Shown here one piece after another: positions 53,546-62,765 of a stretch of 64,000 bases of DNA. Under the pieces are notes generated by a model. The model was not told the origin of the DNA, made no database searches, and saw only the letters and a list, made by a program, of their open reading frames with translations. How positions within the stretch are numbered: position 1 is the first letter of the stretch; each line of letters begins with the position of its first letter. The stretch is taken from NCBI RefSeq assembly GCF_947169445.1, contig NZ_CAMVPU010000016.1:1-64000 (forward strand). Reading direction: 5' to 3'. The translations under genes were made by a program, and so were the position numbers. This stretch comes from an uncultured Butyrivibrio sp. (GTDB lineage Bacteria > Bacillota > Clostridia > Lachnospirales > Lachnospiraceae).

Positions 53546-53583
53546 TGAAAGCCGATTATTATCTTTGGTAGGAGAATTAGGCA

Positions 53584-54225
53584 ATGAGTTTTATTCTAAT
53601 TTTTAACAGCATCATGCTGGGCTTTGGCCTTGCTATGGATGCATTTTCTGTATCCCTGGCTAATGGATTTGCCGATCACAATATGAACAGATCCAGGAAA
53701 ATACAGATAGCAGGCTGCTATGCAGTTTTTCAGTTTGCTATGCCGGTTATAGGATGGTTCCTGGTACACAATGCAGTTACATTTTTTAAGGGATTTCAGC
53801 CCTTTATTCCATGGATAGCGCTTATCCTTCTGGCTATTATCGGAGGCAAGATGCTTGTTGAGGGCATTTTGGACAGGAGAGCTGAAAAACACTGCACAGG
53901 AGACCTTAACTGCAGCAAGTGCACTATAGAGAACTGCAGAAAATATGGTATCGATCCTGAGGCAGGTCATATTTCCAATAAGGTGCTTTTCATGCAGGGA
54001 ATAGCTACTTCCATAGATGCTCTTTCCGTAGGCTTTACGATTGAACAGTATGGAGTATTTCAGGTTCTGCTTAGTGCTACTATTATTGGCGTTGTGACTT
54101 ATGCTGTATGTTATGTTGGACTTAAACTTGGTATTGTCTTTGGAACCAAGCTTGCCAGCAGAGCCAAGATCATTGGCGGAATCATCCTTATTGCTATCGG
54201 AATAGAGATTTTCTTTGGCGGTTAA
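53584..54225 (+). CDS. mntP: MntP-type manganese efflux pump
   Basis: This 213-residue membrane protein has six helices in two repeats. The first repeat carries GLAMDAFSVSLANGF, the second GIATSIDALSVGFTI, both with the conserved Asp that binds the metal. MntP exports Mn2+ from the cell. A cysteine-rich loop (CTGDLNCSKCTIENC) lies between the repeats. ATG 53584 follows GTAGGAG. No yybP-ykoY manganese riboswitch motif is visible before it. Confidence 0.9.
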   Translation: MSFILIFNSIMLGFGLAMDAFSVSLANGFADHNMNRSRKIQIAGCYAVFQFAMPVIGWFLVHNAVTFFKGFQPFIPWIALILLAIIGGKMLVEGILDRRAEKHCTGDLNCSKCTIENCRKYGIDPEAGHISNKVLFMQGIATSIDALSVGFTIEQYGVFQVLLSATIIGVVTYAVCYVGLKLGIVFGTKLASRAKIIGGIILIAIGIEIFFGG

Positions 54226-54293
54226 TTATTTTCCAGACGGAGATTTCGATATTCCTTGCGATGATTATATACGGGGAAATTTAAGGGGCAATA

Positions 54294-57203
54294 ATGAGAT
54301 ACGATTTAAGCGGACAGTGGACAATTAAATTAGCAGATGGCAGGGAAAAGATAGATGGCTTTCTTCCGGGGACTCTTGACGAGAATAAAATGGGAAACCC
54401 GGATAAAGTGGCCAAGGCCTGGCATCCTGATGTGGAGGAGAGAAATAAGAACCTTGATAAGGATGCAAGACTAGATCCAAGGATTGCCACGAGGCTATCC
54501 AGAAACTATACCTATGAAGGCGCGGCAACCTTTACAAGAGTATTTCATGGAAAAGTCCTTGAAGGAAGGAGATATTTTCTTTTTGCGGAAAGGGCAAGGA
54601 AAATTTCTCTTAGGATCGATGGTGTGAGTGCACCCTGTGTAAGAACAGGGCTTTCTGCACCTTCTGTTTTCGAGGTGACAGGTCTTTTGCGGGACGGAAG
54701 TGTTATTGAGATTACCAGCGATAATACTTATCCGGGGCTTCCTTATAGGGATATTACTTTTTCTTCTGCGGCTACTGATGAGACAGCCACCAACTGGAAC
54801 GGAGTTATAGGGGAACTTTATATAGAGGAAAAAGAAGCTGTATTTATTGATAGTGTCAGAATTTATCCGGAAGCTGATGGGGCGAATACTATAAGCGGTG
54901 AAACCACGATATGCGATTGGATAAGCAATCAATGTATTGGAGTAATTGATGACGCGCATTTCGGGAAAAATGGACAGAATTCTGTAGAAGTAGAAATCTG
55001 CCTGGAAGGGGAGTGCCTTAAAGAAAAACTGAAAAAGAAAATAACTCTTTTTTCCGGCGCTTCAAACGGTTTCCATTTTAGTGGTATTGAATTATCTGAT
55101 AAGGCGCTTTTTGACCGCTGGGATGAGTATGAAGGCAAGCTGCACACTATAAAAGCAACACTTTCAGATACAAGTGGGAAAATCCTTGATTCACAGAGCG
55201 CTTCCTTTGGAATCAGAAAATTTAGTTATGATAGCAGCGGAAGACTTACATTAAATGGAAGAAGGATTTTCCTTCGAAGTGAGGCAAACTGCGCTCTTTT
55301 CCCGGAGACAGGGCATCCGCCAATGGATAAGGAAAGCTGGCTTGAAATAATGAAGACCTATTCTTCCTATGGTGTAAACTGTGTCAGATGCCATTCCTGG
55401 TGTCCGCCAGAGGCGGCTTTTTCGGCAGCGGATGAACTTGGAATGCTGGTGCAGGCAGAGCTTCCAAACTGGAATCCAAGGGATGCTTTTTCAAGTGGAG
55501 AAAGCAGGTCTTTTTACGAGAATGAGATAGTTCAGATCGTAAAGACCTATGCCAACCACCCATCATTTGTCATGCTCACTTTGGGAAATGAGCTTCACAC
55601 TGATGATGCCGGAATAGAAGAAATGCATCATCTTATGGATATCGCAAGGAAAATTGATCCTACAAGGCTCTACGCCTGGGGCTCCAATAATTTTTATGGC
55701 GCAAAGGGGACCGATGAGGCGAGTGATTTTTATACTTCTTCCAACTGCGGAGAAGATGTTTTAAGGCTGGCTGTGGCAGGAAATAACGGAAGGATCAACA
55801 AAGAGGACCCAAATACAAAAAGAGACTTTTCTGAGTCAATGAAGAGACTACGAGAGGAATATAAAAAACCATTTTTTAGCTTTGAGGTGGGACAGTATGA
55901 GATACTTCCCGATATGCATGAACTGGCATATTTTAAGGGCGTTACAAGGCCTGATAATCTTCAGATAGTGCGGGATAGGCAAAGGGCAGCAGGGCTTACT
56001 GATGAGGAATATGACAAAAGAGTAGCCGCCACGGGGGAACTATCTCTTTTAGCCTATAGGGAAGAAGTCGAGACAGTTCTTAGAACTCCTGAAATGTCCG
56101 GCATATCCCTTTTGGGGCTTCAGGATTTTACCGGTCAGGGGACAGCTCTGGTAGGGATGTTAAACTCCCATCTAAAGCCTAAAGAATATCCCTTTGCAGA
56201 AAGTAATAGATTCAAAAACTTTTTTGATTCGACAGTTCTGCTGGTGCTGATGGATAAATATACTTATGAGGTTGGCGATACCTTTAGGGCGGAAGTCAAG
56301 GTGGCCAACTATGGGAAAGAAAGTTTATTTGGGCCGGTGGAATACAGCTTTAAAAATTCTAATGAATATGAAGTAGACGGATGCGAGGGAAAATCAAATA
56401 TTGATGGTTTCTTCCTTGCAAAGGGCAGTATAGGTGACAACATCGAGTGCAAGGCAGGTGAGCTGACCAGTCTTGGATACATCGAGAGTTCTTTTGCAAA
56501 TATACAAAAACCAACAAGACTAAGTATTGTTGTCTCAATGAGAAAACCGGATAATTCAGAAAATAAATGTGATTCTAATAGCACTGACAAATTGGATAGT
56601 TATAGTGGTTTGAATAGGATAATAAAGTCCGAATATCCTATATGGGTGTATCCGAAGGTTACCCCCATCTGTCCCGAGGACATCTACGAGACTGAAACGC
56701 TTGATGAAAAAGCCTTAGATATCCTTGAAAAGGGCGGTAAAGTATACTACAGCCCGCCTTCCACCAAGGAGGCAATTCCAAATTCGATAAAAGCACAGTT
56801 TTCTACGGACTTTTGGTCTGTTGGAACATTTCCATTCCAGGAAGGCTCCATGGGGCAGCTGATTGATGATAAGCATCCGATATTTAGCAGTTTCCCAACG
56901 GAGTTTCATTCCAACTGGCAGTGGTTTCATATGGCATCCCAGAGGGCTTTTATCCTTCCAAGATATATGAAGACAATTGTGGCGGAGATGGACTGCTATG
57001 TTACGTTGCGGCCTATGGCTCAGCTCTTTGAAGTAAAGTGCGGAAAGGGCAGAATGCTTTTATCCTCCCTGGGACTTCAGAATCTGCAGCAGTATCCTGA
57101 GGCGAGAGCTCTTTTAAATAGTATTTATAACTATATGGAAAGCGGTGATTTCAATCCGCAACAGACAGTTAGTTTGGAGGAACTGTATCGGATAATTCAA
57201 TAG
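54294..57203 (+). CDS. Glycoside hydrolase family 2 protein
   Basis: This 969-residue enzyme has the GH2 layout: N-terminal sugar-binding beta-sandwich (about residues 1-170), an immunoglobulin-like domain (about 190-315), then a TIM barrel (about 320-650) with the acid/base Glu in GNELHTDD (about residue 432) and the nucleophile Glu in FFSFEVGQY (about 530), and beta-rich C-terminal domains. There is no signal peptide, so it would act on imported oligosaccharides. The family includes beta-galactosidases, glucuronidases and mannosidases; the substrate is not clear. It is not clustered with transporters or other sugar genes. ATG follows AAGGGGC. Confidence 0.9.
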   Translation: MRYDLSGQWTIKLADGREKIDGFLPGTLDENKMGNPDKVAKAWHPDVEERNKNLDKDARLDPRIATRLSRNYTYEGAATFTRVFHGKVLEGRRYFLFAERARKISLRIDGVSAPCVRTGLSAPSVFEVTGLLRDGSVIEITSDNTYPGLPYRDITFSSAATDETATNWNGVIGELYIEEKEAVFIDSVRIYPEADGANTISGETTICDWISNQCIGVIDDAHFGKNGQNSVEVEICLEGECLKEKLKKKITLFSGASNGFHFSGIELSDKALFDRWDEYEGKLHTIKATLSDTSGKILDSQSASFGIRKFSYDSSGRLTLNGRRIFLRSEANCALFPETGHPPMDKESWLEIMKTYSSYGVNCVRCHSWCPPEAAFSAADELGMLVQAELPNWNPRDAFSSGESRSFYENEIVQIVKTYANHPSFVMLTLGNELHTDDAGIEEMHHLMDIARKIDPTRLYAWGSNNFYGAKGTDEASDFYTSSNCGEDVLRLAVAGNNGRINKEDPNTKRDFSESMKRLREEYKKPFFSFEVGQYEILPDMHELAYFKGVTRPDNLQIVRDRQRAAGLTDEEYDKRVAATGELSLLAYREEVETVLRTPEMSGISLLGLQDFTGQGTALVGMLNSHLKPKEYPFAESNRFKNFFDSTVLLVLMDKYTYEVGDTFRAEVKVANYGKESLFGPVEYSFKNSNEYEVDGCEGKSNIDGFFLAKGSIGDNIECKAGELTSLGYIESSFANIQKPTRLSIVVSMRKPDNSENKCDSNSTDKLDSYSGLNRIIKSEYPIWVYPKVTPICPEDIYETETLDEKALDILEKGGKVYYSPPSTKEAIPNSIKAQFSTDFWSVGTFPFQEGSMGQLIDDKHPIFSSFPTEFHSNWQWFHMASQRAFILPRYMKTIVAEMDCYVTLRPMAQLFEVKCGKGRMLLSSLGLQNLQQYPEARALLNSIYNYMESGDFNPQQTVSLEELYRIIQ

Positions 57204-57240
57204 TCTAATTCATTTATAAGTAAATTATTTATAAACTTTT

Positions 57241-57269
57241 TTGCCATATAAAAAATTTCTTCGTATAAA
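57241..57269 (+). promoter_or_regulatory. Promoter of the double-glycine peptide gene
   Basis: TTGCCA at 57241-57246, a 17-bp spacer and TATAAA at 57264-57269. The leader before the start codon is about 85 nt. Confidence 0.65.
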
Positions 57270-57360
57270 AGGATATAATGAAAGTGATATTTAGCAAAAA
57301 TCAATGTGTCATGGCGTATATCACATAGATGTTTTTGGCAGATTACGGAGGAAAAAACTA

Positions 57361-57602
57361 TGAGTGATGAAAAGAGAATGGCTTTATCTGACGATGAACT
57401 CGAAATGATAAGTGGCGGCAAAAATATTAATGGCAAGGAAATGAATCTTGTTATGCGCGGCACCAGACCTAAGAGTAAGAGTGCGGTATATACCGGTCAG
57501 ACAACCAAGGTTATTGATTTAGTTGGTGGAAAAGACGAGAAGCCAACTATAGGTGGAGATAAGGATCTTAACTCTTTGCTGGGACCTGGAACTCCATGCT
57601 GA
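57361..57602 (+). CDS. Double-glycine leader peptide (bacteriocin/RiPP-like precursor)
   Basis: The product is 80 residues. The first 20 form an acidic leader with LSDDELEMISGG, a classical double-glycine processing site at G19-G20 as used by PCAT/ComA-type exporters. The 60-residue remainder is basic-hydrophilic, with one cysteine as the last residue and glycine-rich stretches, not an obvious hydrophobic bacteriocin. ATG at 57361 after CGGAGGAAAA is preferred; an upstream reading from 57306 lacks the leader form. It has its own promoter. No maturase, immunity gene or PCAT exporter is adjacent, so secretion would use a transporter elsewhere. Confidence 0.78.
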
Positions 57603-57631
57603 AAAATATTATAAAATTGTTGTAAAAAATA

Positions 57632-57704
57632 TAGCTGCAATGTGGTATTATGTACTAGAGTTTATCACTTTAGTGAGGTAACGATAATGACCATATTGCA
57701 GCTA
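57632..57704 (+). promoter_or_regulatory. Hairpin enclosing the ribosome site and start codon of the LysR gene
   Basis: TAGCTGCAATGTGG (57632-57645) pairs with CCATATTGCAGCTA (57691-57704) over 14 positions, one of them G-U. The GAGGTAAC ribosome site and the ATG at 57687 lie in the enclosed loop. In mRNA this would fold over the initiation region; in DNA the same inverted repeat could be an operator. Confidence 0.6.
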
Positions 57705-58583
57705 AAATACATTATAGCGATTGATGAGGAATGCTCCATGCGAAGGGCAGCCGACAGACTTTATGTTTCTCAGCCGGGCCTTTCCAGTGCGGTAAGAGAT
57801 CTTGAAAATGAACTGGGTATTCAGATTTTTGAACGAGTTCATAACGGGGTTGTTACTACTGCAGCGGGAGCATCTTTTATTGCCTATGCAAGAAGCGCAG
57901 TTGAACAGTTTGAGAAGGTTGAAGAGAAATACCTTAATTCCAAGAACGAAAAGCCTACATTTTCTGTTTCAATGCAGCATTATACAATAGCGGTCAATGC
58001 ATTTATAGAAACTGTAAAAGAGTATGATCTTGAGGAATATCAGTTCCATATCAGAGAGACTCAGACCAGTGAAGTTATTGAGGATGTTAAGACACTTCGA
58101 AGTGAAGTTGGTGTAATTGCATTAAGCGATTTTAACAAGAGCACTTTCAGGAAAATATTTGCTGACGCATCCCTGGAGTTTACGGAGCTTTTTACCAGAA
58201 ATACATATCTGTATCTTAGTAAGCATCATCCTCTTGCGGATAAAGAGACTATTTCACTTGATGACGTCAAAGATTATCCTTGTATGGTTTTTGATCAGGG
58301 AGACAATACTTCTTTTTACTATAGAGAGGAAGCTCTTGCTACCTATGATTACAAGAAAGTCATCAGTACCAACGAAAGAGCCACATCTATCGAGCTTATG
58401 CTGGGACTTAACGGATATGCCGTTGGAGCAGCAATGCTCGGAGACAGCCTGAATACATCCGAAATAAAGGCTATTAAGCTTAATGAGGAAGAAAACCTGA
58501 CCTTCGGCTATATCACGAGAAAGGGCGCGGCTCTTAGCAAAATGGCACAGACGTTTGTTCAGAAATTAAGTGAAAAGAGCTGA
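57687..58583 (+). CDS. LysR family transcriptional regulator
   Basis: This 298-residue regulator has the N-terminal winged helix-turn-helix (about residues 1-60) with SMRRAADRLYVSQPGLSSAVRDLENELGI, and a C-terminal effector-binding domain (about 90-295). LysR proteins usually activate an adjacent or divergent gene, but the only neighbours are a peptide gene upstream and the pheS T-box downstream, so the target is unknown. ATG 57687 is chosen over an upstream frame because of GAGGTAAC. Confidence 0.9.
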   Translation: MTILQLKYIIAIDEECSMRRAADRLYVSQPGLSSAVRDLENELGIQIFERVHNGVVTTAAGASFIAYARSAVEQFEKVEEKYLNSKNEKPTFSVSMQHYTIAVNAFIETVKEYDLEEYQFHIRETQTSEVIEDVKTLRSEVGVIALSDFNKSTFRKIFADASLEFTELFTRNTYLYLSKHHPLADKETISLDDVKDYPCMVFDQGDNTSFYYREEALATYDYKKVISTNERATSIELMLGLNGYAVGAAMLGDSLNTSEIKAIKLNEEENLTFGYITRKGAALSKMAQTFVQKLSEKS

Positions 58584-58596
58584 GATAAAAGTTTTC

Positions 58597-58625
58597 TTGA
58601 CTTTTGCATAATAGAAACATAGAAT
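58597..58625 (+). promoter_or_regulatory. Promoter of the pheST operon
   Basis: TTGACT at 58597-58602, a 17-bp spacer and TAGAAT at 58620-58625 place the start near 58632, at the beginning of the T-box leader. Confidence 0.75.
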
Positions 58626-58631
58626 AGGAAA

Positions 58632-58974
58632 GTAATTAAACAAAAATAAATGCATTGAAGGCGTTGGGCATAGCCCAAAGATGTCATATCTACCCTTTAA
58701 AGAGAATTGAAGTCACTGGCTGAGAGCTTCATAAGAAGGATATGTCGGAAATTTCACGCTGGAGCAGTCTAAGTGAAGCTTATACAGATAGTAGCTTGGA
58801 ACGGCTATCCCCGTTACGGATAAAGTGGAGCAGTTATTGATTTGTTTTTTTATGTGAGTGATATTGATAGCTGTGGAAGCTAAGTGCATATCTTTTACAG
58901 GATATGAACATGGGTGGTACCGCGGAAATGATTATTCGTCCCTTGTGTAGTGTTTACTACACAAGGGATTTTTT
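58632..58974 (+). promoter_or_regulatory. T-box riboswitch controlling pheST
   Basis: T-box leaders sense uncharged tRNA by pairing with its anticodon and acceptor end. The T-box antiterminator sequence GGGTGGTACCGCGG is at about 58911-58925, followed by the terminator CCCTTGTGTAGT/ACTACACAAGGG (58940-58967) and a T run. The specifier is read as TTC (Phe) at about 58753-58755, in the ATTTCAC bulge of stem I, in agreement with the downstream pheS. Uncharged tRNA-Phe would therefore switch the operon on. Confidence 0.92.
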
Positions 58975-59035
58975 GCGTAGAGCACTTGTGCAGTGGAAGT
59001 TTCTAGATTAATAAAAATATCAGGAGGAAAAAATT

Positions 59036-60082
59036 TTGGAAAACAACGCATTACAACAGAAGATCGAAGCAATTCGTGAAGAAATCAAAGCTAATGCATC
59101 TAAGCTTGACAGTTCTAAGCTTGTTTATGAGATGAGAAAGACCTTTATGGACAATAAGGGCGGCAAGATCAGCGCTCTTATGAAGGAGATGAAGAACATC
59201 CCCGCTGAGGAAAGAGCCGAGTTTGGTAAGAATGTCAATGAACTTAAGCAGTGGGCTCTTGAACAGTTCGAAGAACTTGATAAGAAGATGAAGGAAAAAG
59301 AGCTTAAGCTTCGTTACGAGAACGAGAAGCAGGATGTTACAATGCCTGCCAAGATGCGTTACACCGGAAATCTTCATCCTGTAACACAGATGAAGGAAAC
59401 GCTTATCGATATTTTTGCCGGAATGGGCTTTGAAATATACGAAGGTGCGGAAATTGAAAATGATTATTACAATTTCACAGCACTTAATACTCCTGCAGAT
59501 CACCCTGCAAGAGATATGCAGGATACTTTTTATCTGAGTCCTGAATTCCTTCTTAGAACTCAGACTTCAGCAGGTCAGATCCATGTTATGGAGAATAAGA
59601 AGCCACCTATTAAGATATTATCTCCCGGAAGAGTTTTCCGTTCAGATGATGATGCAACTCATTCACCAATGTTCTGGCAGATGGAAGGTCTTGTAGTTGA
59701 CAAGAACATTACACTTTGTGACCTTAAGGGCGCCCTTGAGCTCTTTGCGCAGAAAATTTACGGTGAAGGAACTACAACAAGACTTCGTCCTTCATACTTC
59801 CCATTCACAGAGCCTTCTGTAGAGGTAGACTGCAGCTGCTTCGCCTGCGGCGGTAAGGGCTGTAATCTTTGTAAGGGTACTGGCTGGATCGAGGTTCTTG
59901 GTGCCGGTATTGTTAACAAGAAGGTTTTGGAGAACTGTGGAATAGATTCTAATGAGTATAGCGGATTTGCTTTTGGTATCGGTATTGAGCGTACAACAAT
60001 GCTTAAATACGGTATCAACAACATCAAGCTTATGTATGAGTCAGATCTTGATGTACTTAAGCAGATTGATCATTACGAATAA
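59036..60082 (+). CDS. pheS: Phenylalanyl-tRNA synthetase alpha subunit
   Basis: PheS carries the catalytic class II core that activates phenylalanine. The 348-residue protein has an N-terminal coiled coil that binds tRNA (about residues 1-100), HPVTQMKETLIDIFAGMGF, the motif-2 region FRSDDDATHSPMFWQMEGL, a Cys-rich loop (CSCFACGGKGCNLC) and the motif-3 GFAFGIGIERTTML. It starts with TTG at 59036 after AGGAGGA. It is co-transcribed with pheT and under T-box control. Confidence 0.96.
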   Translation: MENNALQQKIEAIREEIKANASKLDSSKLVYEMRKTFMDNKGGKISALMKEMKNIPAEERAEFGKNVNELKQWALEQFEELDKKMKEKELKLRYENEKQDVTMPAKMRYTGNLHPVTQMKETLIDIFAGMGFEIYEGAEIENDYYNFTALNTPADHPARDMQDTFYLSPEFLLRTQTSAGQIHVMENKKPPIKILSPGRVFRSDDDATHSPMFWQMEGLVVDKNITLCDLKGALELFAQKIYGEGTTTRLRPSYFPFTEPSVEVDCSCFACGGKGCNLCKGTGWIEVLGAGIVNKKVLENCGIDSNEYSGFAFGIGIERTTMLKYGINNIKLMYESDLDVLKQIDHYE

Positions 60083-60126
60083 TAAACGCGTATCTTACGA
60101 GAAGATGATTCTAGGAGGAAGAAAAG

Positions 60127-62547
60127 ATGTTAGTACCTTTAAGTTGGCTTAAAGATTTTGTAGATATAGATATTGAACCAAAAGAGTTAGAAAAGAAGCT
60201 TTTTGACTGTGGATTCGAAGTTGAAGAGTGCTGGGAAGTTGGTAAAGACATTTCTAATGTAGTAGTAGGACAGGTTGAGACCTGCGAACCTATTCCAGAT
60301 ACTCATCTTCATGTTTGCACTGTAAATGCAGGTGCCCATGGAACATTCCAGGTTTGCTGCGGAGCAGACAACGTTCAGGCAGGAGGTAAATATCCTCTTG
60401 CGCTTGTAGGAGCTACAGTTATTGAGACTGAAAAAGACCACGTGACAGTAATCGGTGTTGCTACGATCAAGAAGGGCAAGCTTCGCGGAATTGATTCAGA
60501 AGGTATGCTCTGCTCAGGTGTTGAGCTTGGTGTGACTGAAGATATGTATCCGGGTGCCGGATACAACGGACTTCTTGTTTTCCCTGAGGACACAGAGGTT
60601 GGCGCAGATGTTAAGCCTATCCTTGGTCTTGATGAATGGATTTTTGACGTATCAATTACAGCTAACAGACCAGACTGTCAGAGTATTTACGGCCTTGCAA
60701 GAGAAGTTGCGGCTGTTCTTGATAAGCCGTTAAAAGAGATTGATCTTAGCTTTACAGAGACTGACGTAGAAAATGAAGGCTTTAGCGTAACTGTAGAAGA
60801 TCCTGATCTTTGCCCAAGATATATCGGACACTATGTATATGATGTAAAGCTTGGACAGAGCCCTCTTTGGATGAGAAGAAGGCTTGCCATGGTTGGCAAC
60901 AACTCTATCAATAATATCGTTGATATCACCAACTATATTATGAGAGAGCTTGGACAGCCAATGCATGCTTTTGACGGCAAGTTCCTTGAAGGTAACAAAA
61001 TCGTTGTAAGACGTGCCAAGGCTGGCGAGAAGATTGTTACCCTTGATGAGAATGAATTTGAGCTTACTACAGATAATCTTGTTATCTGTGACGGTGTTAA
61101 GCCTGTAGCTCTTGCAGGTATCATGGGCGGTCTTAATTCTGAGATCCGTGATACCACAACTACAGTAACTTTCGAAGCTGCCAAGTTCATGCGTGACAAT
61201 ATCCGTAAGAGCTCAAGAGCTCTGGGCCAGTCATCTGACTCATCAGCTGCTTTCTCAAAGGGCGTTTACGAATATACAACAGTTATTGCCATGAAGAGAG
61301 CGCTTCACCTTATTGAGGAACTTGGTGCAGGTAAGGTTTCCAAGACTCATGTGGATGTTAATACTGGAAACAGCCTTGAGAAAAAAGAAATGAAGGCTTC
61401 AATAGCAAAGGTAAACGGTGTTCTTGGTATTGAAGTACCTGAAGATGAGATTAAGAGAATCCTTACAAATCTTAATTTCGAGCCTTCAATTAATGGCGAT
61501 GAGCTTACAATCAAGATTCCTGCATATCGTGAAGATATGGAAGATTATCCTGATATCGCAGAAGAACTTATTCGTATGTATGGCTATGACCATGTACAGC
61601 CTACATTCCTTAAGAGTGCAAATGTAACTATGGGTGGCAGAGATCTTAAGCAGAAGACAGAGCTTAAGATAAAGAGAGCTCTTTGCGCACAGGGAGCATA
61701 TGAATGTATGCACTATTCATTCTTCTCACCTAGTGACCTTGATCTTCTTAGATTTGAAGCAGATGCGCCTGAGAGAAACGTAATTAGAATCCTTAATCCT
61801 ATAAATGAAGATCTTTCCATCATGAGATCAACACTTGCAGCTCAGATGATCCATGCAATTGCAAGAAACCAGAAGAAGGGAACTCTTGAAGGAAGATTAT
61901 TCGAGCTTGCTAACAGATTCGTTCCAAAGTCACTTCCTCTTACTGAATATCCGGAGGAAAAGACAACTCTCTGCATCGGTGTTTTCGGTGAGGGAGAAGA
62001 TATCTTTACATTAAAGGGACTTACTGAGAATGTTGCAGCAGCTCTTCATTTGAGCTTTAAATATGAGCCTACAACCAAGACTTTCCTTCATCCTTACAGA
62101 GCAGCCAAGATTACCTGTGAAGGTGAAGAGATTGGTTACCTTGGTCAGATCACATATGAGATTCAGGATGAGACTGATATGAGAATTCCTGCATATGTAT
62201 GTGAGATAGATCTTTCAGTGCTTTCCAAGTGGTACGGCAAGACTCCTGTATTTGAGCCACTTTCAAAGTTCCCGATTGTTAAGCGTGACCTTGCTCTTAT
62301 CATGGACAAGACAGTTACCTGCGGTGAAGTAGAGGAAGCTATCTATGGCTCCTGCAAGTACGTAACAGATGTTAAGCTCTTTGATGTTTATGAAGGACTT
62401 CCAATTCCTCCTACCAAGAAGAGTATGGCATTTACAATCACCTTCACTCCTAAGGATGAAGAGCTTACCTATGAAGTAGTAAGTGGCTTCGTAGATAAAA
62501 TGCTGAGAAAACTTTCCTTCACAATGGGAATCGAGATCAGATCATAA
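60127..62547 (+). CDS. pheT: Phenylalanyl-tRNA synthetase beta subunit
   Basis: PheT carries tRNA-binding and editing domains and forms a heterotetramer with PheS. The 806-residue protein begins with an EMAP-like tRNA-binding domain, then B3/B4 editing and B5 domains, and ends with the ferredoxin-like anticodon-binding domain (FPIVKRDLALIMD...). ATG follows TAGGAGGAAG 45 bp after pheS. No terminator is seen directly after it; the fold-back element at 62573 may serve. Confidence 0.96.
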   Translation: MLVPLSWLKDFVDIDIEPKELEKKLFDCGFEVEECWEVGKDISNVVVGQVETCEPIPDTHLHVCTVNAGAHGTFQVCCGADNVQAGGKYPLALVGATVIETEKDHVTVIGVATIKKGKLRGIDSEGMLCSGVELGVTEDMYPGAGYNGLLVFPEDTEVGADVKPILGLDEWIFDVSITANRPDCQSIYGLAREVAAVLDKPLKEIDLSFTETDVENEGFSVTVEDPDLCPRYIGHYVYDVKLGQSPLWMRRRLAMVGNNSINNIVDITNYIMRELGQPMHAFDGKFLEGNKIVVRRAKAGEKIVTLDENEFELTTDNLVICDGVKPVALAGIMGGLNSEIRDTTTTVTFEAAKFMRDNIRKSSRALGQSSDSSAAFSKGVYEYTTVIAMKRALHLIEELGAGKVSKTHVDVNTGNSLEKKEMKASIAKVNGVLGIEVPEDEIKRILTNLNFEPSINGDELTIKIPAYREDMEDYPDIAEELIRMYGYDHVQPTFLKSANVTMGGRDLKQKTELKIKRALCAQGAYECMHYSFFSPSDLDLLRFEADAPERNVIRILNPINEDLSIMRSTLAAQMIHAIARNQKKGTLEGRLFELANRFVPKSLPLTEYPEEKTTLCIGVFGEGEDIFTLKGLTENVAAALHLSFKYEPTTKTFLHPYRAAKITCEGEEIGYLGQITYEIQDETDMRIPAYVCEIDLSVLSKWYGKTPVFEPLSKFPIVKRDLALIMDKTVTCGEVEEAIYGSCKYVTDVKLFDVYEGLPIPPTKKSMAFTITFTPKDEELTYEVVSGFVDKMLRKLSFTMGIEIRS

Positions 62548-62572
62548 AGTCTATTATTTGCCTGCCAGAGGC

Positions 62573-62748
62573 GGACGAACTTATAAATGATTGTTTTCGC
62601 TCTTGCAGTAATTCATGGAATATAAACAATAAGAAGCACTCCCATGGTTCAAAATTTGGATGAACCATAGACGGGAGCGCTTCTTATTTTTTTATATTCT
62701 CATGAATTATCTGCTCGGTTCGAGAACTGCACATTTATAAGTTCGTCC
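62573..62748 (-). repeat. 181-nt-class fold-back element, copy 2 (opposite orientation)
   Basis: The reverse strand matches the copy at 10944-11124: the conserved TTATAAATG ends, the GCAGTTCTCG...ACCGAGCAGATAAT arm, the inner ATGGTTCA...CCAAATTTTGAACCAT hairpin and the GAGCGAAAACAA arm. The terminal stem is now GGACGAAC/GTTCGTCC and the middle stem AAGAAG/CTTCTT with CGCTCCC opposite GGGAGTG. Thus the stem sequences changed in both arms, keeping pairs. One position is G-U if read from the minus strand but an A-C mismatch from the plus strand, which favours an RNA in the same direction as copy 1. Confidence 0.8.
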
Positions 62749-62765
62749 TTTCTGTCAGTAAATAA

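Noticed and set aside
62711..62748. A tRNA suggested by GGTTCGAGAAC
   Set aside because: The bases are part of the fold-back arm and no cloverleaf or CCA-type end can be drawn. No tRNA or rRNA gene was found elsewhere in the window.
62573..62748. Simple bidirectional terminator after pheT
   Set aside because: The element is far longer than a terminator, shares arms with 10944-11124 and carries a conserved inner hairpin. It may still terminate transcription as a side effect.
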